A stretch of DNA of 11,893 nt from Clostridia bacterium (lineage in GTDB: Bacteria; Bacillota; Clostridia; Oscillospirales; Acutalibacteraceae), in assembly GCA_900769775.1 (NCBI GenBank), contig CAAGHT010000003.1, forward strand, positions 1-11,893, given 5' to 3'. The notes under the pieces were generated by a model. The model made no database searches. It worked only from the letters and a program-made list of their open reading frames with translations, and was not told where the DNA came from. The position numbers and the translations under genes were made by a program. Below, one piece after another: positions 7,206 to 11,893 of the stretch (positions are counted from its first letter, which is position 1; the number at the start of each line of letters is the position of its first letter).

Positions 7206-8302
7206 TACTCTGCTCCTCCCAAGACTATTTTTTCCTTATACTTAAGGTTTTCACATTCGCAGTTAGCGGTGCGAACACGCTTACCCTCGTGCCTTAAAGC
7301 CTCTGCCCTTGCATAAACCTCAGCAGCGGTTGCCTTATCATCGTAAACAAGCAAAATGTCACAGTCATACTCATCCTCATTGTTATCAATATAGGAAAGC
7401 AGGTCAAGATATACCGCAAAGCCGATTGCATCGGCATTTTTGCCCATTTTGCGAAGAAGATTATCGTATCTTCCACCCGAAAGTATACTGCCGGGAACCC
7501 CCTCGACATAACCGCGGAAGGTAATGCCGTTATAGTAGTCCATATCGCTGACTACCGAGAAATCAAGGTTGATTTTATCGGTTTCAGAGCAGGCGGCAAG
7601 AAGCTCACAAACGAGTCCCATCTCCTCTACTGCGGTGGCAGTTGTATCATTTACAACAAGCTCGCGAGCTTTGGGCAGCACCTTTTCAACCGAGCCGTAA
7701 AGGGATGCAAGGGTGCAAAGCTTTTCGCAAAGCTCATCTGATACGGCATACTTTTTACATATTTTTTCAATTTCGGGGGTGTTTTTGGTTCCGATACAAG
7801 CCGAAATTTCCTCTTTTACAGCGGCGGGCAGACCCGTTTCATCGAGCAGACCGATAACAAGACCCATATGAGAAATATCGAGCACAAAGCTTTCAGAAAT
7901 GGCACCAAGGCTCTTTTTAGCGAGAACAAGCACCTCGGCCATCGAATAGGTATCAACATTTCCGATAAATTCAAGTCCAATCTGAGGAATTTCCTTAAAC
8001 TCGTGCATATTGCCCGAAACGCGGTAAACATGCTCCGAGTAGAAAAGCTTTCTCGACTTCTCATTCTCTTCAGTATTCTTAGCTATTGACAGCGTGACGT
8101 CGGGCTTTAATGCTAAAAGCCTGCCTGTCGGGTCGTTAAAGGCAATTACATTTTCACTTTTTAAGAAGTTTTTGTTTTCAAGATAGAGGTCATATTCCTC
8201 AAACTTGCTCATCTTATATTTCTTGTAGCCATACTGCTCGTAAAGAGCCATAAGTCTATACGAAATTTGATCTTCAAGTCCTAAAACATTCATTATTTCC
8301 AT
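7205..8302 (-). CDS. hisZ: ATP phosphoribosyltransferase regulatory subunit (HisRS paralogue)
   Basis: HisZ is a catalytically inactive relative of histidyl-tRNA synthetase. It binds short HisG and gives it activity and histidine feedback. The 365-residue protein keeps the class II core: a motif-2-like stretch FYSEHVYR (87-94) followed by EIPQIGLEFIG (104-114), and the HisRS-type segment DMDYYNGITF (253-262) with SGGRYDNLL (275-283). At motif 3 it reads IGFAVYLDLL (293-302), lacking the arginine expected in an active synthetase, and the usual N-terminal GxRD-LP motif is absent. Residues 312-345 (DILLVYDD...RAEALRHEGKRV) look like a remnant of the anticodon-binding domain, so it may be a truncated form. 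The start ATG 8302-8300 has AGGAG at 8313-8309, 6 nt upstream. It is the first gene of the his operon. Confidence 0.94.
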   Translation of the reverse strand: MEIMNVLGLEDQISYRLMALYEQYGYKKYKMSKFEEYDLYLENKNFLKSENVIAFNDPTGRLLALKPDVTLSIAKNTEENEKSRKLFYSEHVYRVSGNMHEFKEIPQIGLEFIGNVDTYSMAEVLVLAKKSLGAISESFVLDISHMGLVIGLLDETGLPAAVKEEISACIGTKNTPEIEKICKKYAVSDELCEKLCTLASLYGSVEKVLPKARELVVNDTTATAVEEMGLVCELLAACSETDKINLDFSVVSDMDYYNGITFRGYVEGVPGSILSGGRYDNLLRKMGKNADAIGFAVYLDLLSYIDNNEDEYDCDILLVYDDKATAAEVYARAEALRHEGKRVRTANCECENLKYKEKIVLGGAE

Positions 8303-8319
8303 AGAAATCTCCTTTTGGA

Positions 8320-8381
8320 CATTACTTCACTAAAATCAATACAGGTATATTACCACATATATTCACTTTAGTCAAGTAGTG
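8320..8381. repeat. Paired 21-nt imperfect inverted arms flanking the his promoter (candidate operator)
   Basis: Arms at 8320-8340 (plus-strand reading) and 8361-8381 (minus-strand reading) match at 17 of 21 positions and share the core TACTTSACTAAARTSAAT. They are separated by 20 nt holding the -10 box and a small dyad GGTATATTACC (8344-8354). One arm covers the -35 hexamer and the other covers about +1 to +21 of the predicted transcript. Two opposed binding sites in these positions are what a repressor of the his operon would need. The binding protein is unknown; the inverted repeat is directly visible, its role is inferred. Confidence 0.6.
8347..8375 (-). promoter_or_regulatory. Predicted sigma-A-type promoter of the his operon
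   Basis: On the minus strand the -35 box is TTGACT (8375-8370) and the -10 box is TAATAT (8352-8347), separated by exactly 17 nt. TG one base before the -10 box gives an extended -10 (TGG-TAATAT). The expected transcript start is near 8340, leaving a leader of about 38 nt before the hisZ ATG. The sequence upstream of the -35 box is AT-rich. It is the only good promoter-like match I found in the gap between the two operons. Confidence 0.75.
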
Positions 8382-8400
8382 TGCTAAATTATTTTATAGG

Positions 8401-8416
8401 AATTTTATGTAAAATT
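8401..8416. repeat. 16-bp AT-rich palindrome upstream of the his promoter
   Basis: AATTTTA (8401-8407) and TAAAATT (8410-8416) are perfect inverted arms around TG. The element lies at about -61 to -76 of the predicted his transcript start. It could be an upstream regulator site or an UP-like AT tract, or chance in AT-rich sequence. Confidence 0.3.
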
Positions 8417-8437
8417 TAACACCTTTTAAAAAGCGCA

Positions 8438-8472
8438 ATGTCCTGACCCCGTTTTTTCGGGGTCAGGGACAT
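8438..8472. terminator. GC-rich bulged hairpin after ilvE: likely terminator, REP-like
   Basis: Arms 8438-8451 and 8458-8472 (ATGTCCTGACCCCG and its complement) pair over 14 bp with a six-base T loop on the plus strand, interrupted only by one extra G in the right arm. It begins 17 nt after the ilvE stop in the direction of leu transcription. A U-rich run follows on the minus strand, but only after a short UUGCGC stretch (T-run at 8432-8428), so it is a somewhat atypical intrinsic terminator for leuCDB-ilvE. The bulged palindrome also resembles REP-type repeats. There is no T-run on the plus-strand side. Confidence 0.6.
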
Positions 8473-8488
8473 ACATTATATATAATAA

Positions 8489-9565
8489 TTACTTTTCCGA
8501 AACGAAACAGCGCCAACCGAACTTATCTTCGAGTTTTCCAAGTTGAATTCCTGTTACGGTATCATAAATTCTCTGGCTTACCTCGCCTATCTTATCATCA
8601 TTGATAACCATAACCTCATCCTTCCAGCGAAGACGACCGACAGGGCTAATTACGGCGGCGGTGCCTGTGCCGAATACCTCTTCGAGCTTGCCCGACTTAT
8701 ATGCCTCGGCTACCTCGTCAATAGATATTCTTCTCTCCTCAACCGGCAGACCCCAATCTTTACAAAGTGTAATGACGGAATCTCTGGTTACGCCGGGGAG
8801 AATTGAACCATTGAGCATAGGAGTGACTATCTTGCCGTCAATCTTGAAGAAGATATTCATAGCGCCAACCTCTTCAATATACTTTCTCTCAACACCGTCG
8901 AGCCAAAGCACCTGGCTATATCCGTCGTTATGAGCTTTTACCTGACCTGCAAGAGAACAAGCGTAGTTACCACCCGTCTTTGCAAAGCCCATTCCGCCCT
9001 TAACAGCACGGACATATTCGTCCTCTATCCAAATACCGACGGGGTTAATTCCGCTTGCATAGTAAGCGCCCGAGGGAGAAAGGATAACCATAAACTTATA
9101 GGTATCAGAGGGCTTTACTCCGAGATATTCATCGGTTGCGATGATGAAGGGTCTGATATAAAGTGAGGTGCCGGGCTCGGTAGGTATCCAGTCCTTATCA
9201 ACCTCTACTACTGCCTTAATAGCCTCAACAAAGTCCTCTTCGGGTAAAGTCGGGATGCAAAGGCGGTCATTAGTCTGATTGGTACGCTTTGCATTCATAT
9301 CGGGGCGGAACATATAAATATTACCGTCTGCTCCGACATAGGCTTTTAGTCCCTCAAACATTTCCTGACCGTAATGGAAAACCATTGCGGCGGGAGAAAG
9401 CTCTAAATTATGGAAAGGAACTACTCTCGGGTTATGCCAACCCTTATCTACTGAATAGTCCATTTCAAACATATGGTCGGTAAAAATCTTACCAAAGCCG
9501 AGTGGCTTGCCTGCTTCGGGCTTTGCCTTCGGTGTAGTTGTTTTTTCAATTTTAATATTAAGCAT
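8489..9565 (-). CDS. ilvE: Branched-chain amino acid aminotransferase
   Basis: This 358-residue fold-type IV PLP transaminase adds the amino group to the 2-oxo acids of leucine, isoleucine and valine. It belongs to the longer (eukaryote-like, about 350 residue) BCAT group. HYGQEMFEGLKAY (64-76) is the family signature, Lys196 in FAKTGGNYACS (195-204 region) is the PLP lysine, and GTGTAAVISPVG binds the cofactor phosphate near the C-terminus. The start ATG 9565-9563 shares one base with the leuB stop (TAATG), with GGAGG at 9577-9573 and a 7-nt spacer. Placed after leuB, it completes leucine synthesis from 2-oxoisocaproate. The terminator-like hairpin follows its stop. Confidence 0.96.
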   Translation of the reverse strand: MLNIKIEKTTTPKAKPEAGKPLGFGKIFTDHMFEMDYSVDKGWHNPRVVPFHNLELSPAAMVFHYGQEMFEGLKAYVGADGNIYMFRPDMNAKRTNQTNDRLCIPTLPEEDFVEAIKAVVEVDKDWIPTEPGTSLYIRPFIIATDEYLGVKPSDTYKFMVILSPSGAYYASGINPVGIWIEDEYVRAVKGGMGFAKTGGNYACSLAGQVKAHNDGYSQVLWLDGVERKYIEEVGAMNIFFKIDGKIVTPMLNGSILPGVTRDSVITLCKDWGLPVEERRISIDEVAEAYKSGKLEEVFGTGTAAVISPVGRLRWKDEVMVINDDKIGEVSQRIYDTVTGIQLGKLEDKFGWRCFVSEK

Positions 9566-10638
9566 TATATTGCCTCCAAAATCTTGTCGGTCATTTCACT
9601 GCAGGAAAGGGGTGCAACACCGCTGTCTCCCACGAGGTCTGCCGTTCTGTATCCGTTTTCGAGCACCTTGTCTACTGCCTTTTCGATGCAGTCGGCTTCT
9701 TCTGCAAGGTCAAAAGAATAGCGGAGCATCATAGCGGCAGAAAGGATTGTTGCAATCGGGTTTGCCTTATTCTGTCCCGCAATATCGGGGGCAGAGCCGT
9801 GGATAGGCTCGTAAAGTCCACGCTTTGTATCTCCTAGAGATGCAGATGCAAGCATTCCGATAGAGCCTGTAATCTGGGACGCCTCATCAGAGAGGATATC
9901 TCCGAACATATTAGATGTAACGACAACGTCAAACTGGGCAGGATTTCTGACAATCTGCATTGCGGTATTGTCAACCAGCATATCGGTGCAGGTAACCTCG
10001 GGGTAATCAGCTGCAATTCTGTGAACGGTCTCTCTCCAAAGGCGAGATGATTCAAGAACATTTGCCTTATCAACAGAAATTACTCTCTTATCACGCTTCA
10101 TAGCCGTCTCAAAAGCAACTCTGGCAATGCGCTCAATTTCCATTACGCTATATGCCTCAGTGTCGTAGGCTTCGGGACCGTATTTCCCCTCTCTGCGTCC
10201 ACGCTCACCAAAGTAAATGCCGCCTGTAAGCTCTCTGACCATCATAATATCAAAGCCCTTTGCAACGATATCTGCACGAAGAGGAGACGCCTCACGGAGG
10301 GCAGGATAAAGCTTTGGAGGACGAAGATCTGTGAAAAGTCCGAGAGCGCTTCTGATTCCGAGCAGTGCCTTTTCGGGTCTCTCATTTCCGGGAAGTGTAT
10401 CCCATTTCGGACCGCCGACCGCACCAAGCAGTACGCTATCGGAAGCAAGACATCCGTCAACCGTTTCTTTCGGTAGTCCCTCACCGACGGTATCTATTGC
10501 GATTCCGCCGATTAAATAATCAGTAAAGCAAAACTCGTGGCCGTACTTCTCCCCCACCTTTTCCATTACCTTTACGGCGGAGGATACTATCTCGGGGCCG
10601 ATTCCGTCACCCTTTAAGAGTGCTATATTGTATTTCAT
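9565..10638 (-). CDS. leuB: 3-isopropylmalate dehydrogenase
   Basis: LeuB (357 residues) is an NAD-dependent decarboxylating dehydrogenase that forms 2-oxoisocaproate in leucine synthesis. It has LLKGDGIGPEI (7-17), LRPPK (105-109), VRELTGGIYFG (134-144) with catalytic Tyr142, Lys191 in DKANVL, and Asp247/Asp251 in FGDILSDEAS. The C-terminal GLYEPIHGSAPDIAG (274-288) contributes to NAD binding. An in-frame GTG at 10647 exists, but I choose ATG 10638-10636: AAGGTG at 10650-10645 sits 6 nt upstream of it, whereas the GTG lies inside that site and has none of its own. It follows the leuD stop by 10 nt and overlaps ilvE by one base. Confidence 0.97.
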   Translation of the reverse strand: MKYNIALLKGDGIGPEIVSSAVKVMEKVGEKYGHEFCFTDYLIGGIAIDTVGEGLPKETVDGCLASDSVLLGAVGGPKWDTLPGNERPEKALLGIRSALGLFTDLRPPKLYPALREASPLRADIVAKGFDIMMVRELTGGIYFGERGRREGKYGPEAYDTEAYSVMEIERIARVAFETAMKRDKRVISVDKANVLESSRLWRETVHRIAADYPEVTCTDMLVDNTAMQIVRNPAQFDVVVTSNMFGDILSDEASQITGSIGMLASASLGDTKRGLYEPIHGSAPDIAGQNKANPIATILSAAMMLRYSFDLAEEADCIEKAVDKVLENGYRTADLVGDSGVAPLSCSEMTDKILEAI

Positions 10639-10648
10639 TTTTGTCACC

Positions 10649-11143
10649 TTATTTTATTATACCAGCTTTGATAGACTCAACAAGTCCGCCGTTGGTAATA
10701 ATCTTCTGAATAAACTCGGGGAAAGGCTTTGTTGTAAACTCGGCACCTGTTGTTCTGTTATAGATAATGCCGTTATCTACATCAACCTCTACCTTATCGC
10801 CCTCGCTGATGCCGTCAACTGCCTCGGGGCACTCCATAATGGCAAGGCCGATATTGATTGAATTTCTGTAAAAAATTCTTGCAAAGCTCTTTGCGATAAC
10901 GAGAGAAATTCCGCTCTCCTTAATAGCAATGGGAGCGTGTTCACGGGAGGAGCCGCAACCGAAATTGTTGCCTGCGACCATAATGTCGCCCTCTTTAACT
11001 CTTTCTATAAAGGTTTTGTCAAGGTCCTCCATACAATGAGAGGCAAGTTCTTTTTTATCAATTGTATTTAGGTATCTTGCAGGGATGATAACGTCGGTAT
11101 CAACGTTGTCGCCGTACTTTATAACTGTTCCGTCAAATCTCAT
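10649..11143 (-). CDS. leuD: 3-isopropylmalate dehydratase small subunit
   Basis: LeuD (164 residues) is the swivel domain of isopropylmalate isomerase and pairs with LeuC. YGDNVDTDVIIPARYL (10-25) and GNNFGCGSSREHAP (58-71) are diagnostic and carry the substrate-binding serines and arginine. The length matches the short LeuD type found in Clostridia and archaea, rather than the roughly 200-residue enterobacterial form. In archaea such subunits can also act in related isomerases (homoaconitase/citraconate), but leuB next door supports the leucine role. Its ATG 11143-11141 overlaps the leuC stop (ATGA), with GGGAGG at 11159-11154. Confidence 0.96.
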   Translation of the reverse strand: MRFDGTVIKYGDNVDTDVIIPARYLNTIDKKELASHCMEDLDKTFIERVKEGDIMVAGNNFGCGSSREHAPIAIKESGISLVIAKSFARIFYRNSINIGLAIMECPEAVDGISEGDKVEVDVDNGIIYNRTTGAEFTTKPFPEFIQKIITNGGLVESIKAGIIK

Positions 11144-11893
11144 TTTCCCATTACCTCCCTCGGGTCTGTGATTCTGCCCGTTACTGCCGAAGCGGCGGCA
11201 ACTGCGGGAGAAGCAAGATAAATTTCAGAGCTTACATGACCCATTCTGCCGACAAAGTTGCGGTTGGTGGTGGCAACTGCACGCTCGCCTGCCGCAAGAA
11301 TACCCATATGACCGCCAAGGCAGGGTCCGCAGGTAGGTGTAGAAACGGCAGCACCCGCTTCTATGAATATTTTAAGAAGTCCCTGCTCCATAGCCTCAAG
11401 GTAAACCTTTTGAGTGGCAGGAATAACGATACAGCGAACATTATCTGCAACCTTTCTGCCCTTTAAGATTTCGGCAGCAGCAATCATATCTTCAATTCTT
11501 CCGTTTGTGCAGGAGCCGATAACTACCTGGTCAATCTTTATATCGGAAGAATCCTTTGCAAGGTGGGTGTTTTCGGGAAGATGGGGATAAGAAACGGTAG
11601 GCTCGATGCTTGATAAGTCAATTACATATTCCTCATCATAAACTGCATCCTCATCAGCAGTGAAGATTACGGGCAAACGGCGCGAATGTTCTTTAACATA
11701 CTTTATAGTCTTATCGTCAACCTCAAAAATGCCGTTCTTTGCGCCTGCTTCGATAGCCATATTAGCCATACAAAGTCTGTCTTCCATTGAAAGATTGTGA
11801 AGACCCTCTCCGCAAAACTCCATTGAACGATAAAGAGCGCCGTCAACACCTATCATACCGATAATATGAAGGATAACGTCCTTGCCCGAAACG
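11140..11893 (-). CDS. leuC: 3-isopropylmalate dehydratase large subunit, C-terminal part (cut by window edge)
   Basis: About 250 residues are visible, roughly the C-terminal 60 percent of a normal LeuC of about 420. The reading frame stays open to the right edge (reading VSGKDVILHIIG before the Met at 11856), so that Met is not the start. LeuC is an aconitase-family enzyme with a [4Fe-4S] cluster that isomerises 2-isopropylmalate to 3-isopropylmalate. All three cluster cysteines are present: one in VIGSCTNGR (codon at 11511-11509) and two in CGPCLGG (codons at 11331-11329 and 11322-11320). IGVDGALYRSMEF and NRNFVGRMG are further family motifs. It overlaps leuD by 4 nt. The operon promoter lies outside the window. 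Confidence 0.96.
   Translation of the reverse strand, partial: VSGKDVILHIIGMIGVDGALYRSMEFCGEGLHNLSMEDRLCMANMAIEAGAKNGIFEVDDKTIKYVKEHSRRLPVIFTADEDAVYDEEYVIDLSSIEPTVSYPHLPENTHLAKDSSDIKIDQVVIGSCTNGRIEDMIAAAEILKGRKVADNVRCIVIPATQKVYLEAMEQGLLKIFIEAGAAVSTPTCGPCLGGHMGILAAGERAVATTNRNFVGRMGHVSSEIYLASPAVAAASAVTGRITDPREVMGK

Larger units (their letters stand above)
8303..8488. other. Intergenic region between the leu-ilvE unit and the his operon
   Basis: This 186-nt stretch is the only sizeable non-coding gap in the window. From the ilvE side it holds an AT-rich spacer, the GC hairpin (8438-8472), a T-run (8432-8428), a 16-bp palindrome (8401-8416), the his promoter (8375-8347), the inverted-arm pair (8320-8381) and the hisZ ribosome binding site (8313-8309). 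I see no small ORF with a ribosome binding site, no run of His codons and no T-box-like stem, and the predicted leader is too short for one. Confidence 0.8.

Noticed and set aside
7205..8302. Histidyl-tRNA synthetase (hisS) instead of hisZ
   Set aside because: Motif 3 lacks the catalytic arginine, the N-terminal motif is absent, the protein is short, and it sits immediately before a short-form hisG.
8303..8437. T-box or His-codon attenuator leader for the his operon
   Set aside because: The predicted leader is about 38 nt, with no specifier-like stem, no antiterminator sequence and no small ORF rich in His codons.
10639..10647. GTG start of leuB at 10647
   Set aside because: The GTG lies inside the AAGGTG site itself and has no ribosome binding site; the ATG at 10638 gives the usual MKYNIALLKGDGIG start.

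Overview
The window is a dense block of amino-acid biosynthesis genes, all on the minus strand and transcribed from high to low coordinates. Short-form HisG paired with HisZ, a monofunctional HisB, the his gene order, separate small LeuC/LeuD subunits, strong GGAGG-type ribosome binding sites and 1-8 nt gene overlaps point to a gut-type or anaerobic member of the Firmicutes, class Clostridia. I cannot name a genus from sequence alone.

Layout in the direction of transcription: (1) 11893-8489 holds the 3' part of leuC, then leuD, leuB and a branched-chain aminotransferase (ilvE). This is the leucine branch plus the final transamination, in one tightly packed unit that ends at a strong GC-rich hairpin (8438-8472). 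(2) 8473-8303 is the only sizeable non-coding gap (186 nt counted from the ilvE stop). It holds the hairpin, a 16-bp AT-rich palindrome, a well-formed sigma-A-type promoter, and a pair of 21-nt imperfect inverted arms placed over the -35 region and over the start of the predicted transcript. (3) 8302-894 is a complete-looking histidine operon, hisZ-hisG-hisD-hisC-hisB-hisH-hisA-hisF-hisIE, in which neighbours overlap or are separated by 3-4 nt. (4) After 97 nt without a clear terminator come an MgtC/SapB-family membrane protein and, overlapping its end, the first 37 codons of a HAD-superfamily phosphatase that runs off the left edge.

Together the his genes cover every step from PRPP + ATP to histidine except histidinol-phosphate phosphatase. 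The cut-off HAD gene downstream is a candidate for that step, though HAD family membership alone does not establish it. The predicted 5' UTR of the his operon is only about 38 nt, so there is no room for a T-box or attenuator. The inverted pair around the promoter suggests control by a DNA-binding repressor.

The genes themselves are ordinary. I see no mobile genes, CRISPR array, tRNA or rRNA, and no evidence of a wholly new system. The most interesting points are the operator-like promoter architecture, the phosphatase gap and its candidate, and the REP-like hairpin between the two operons.
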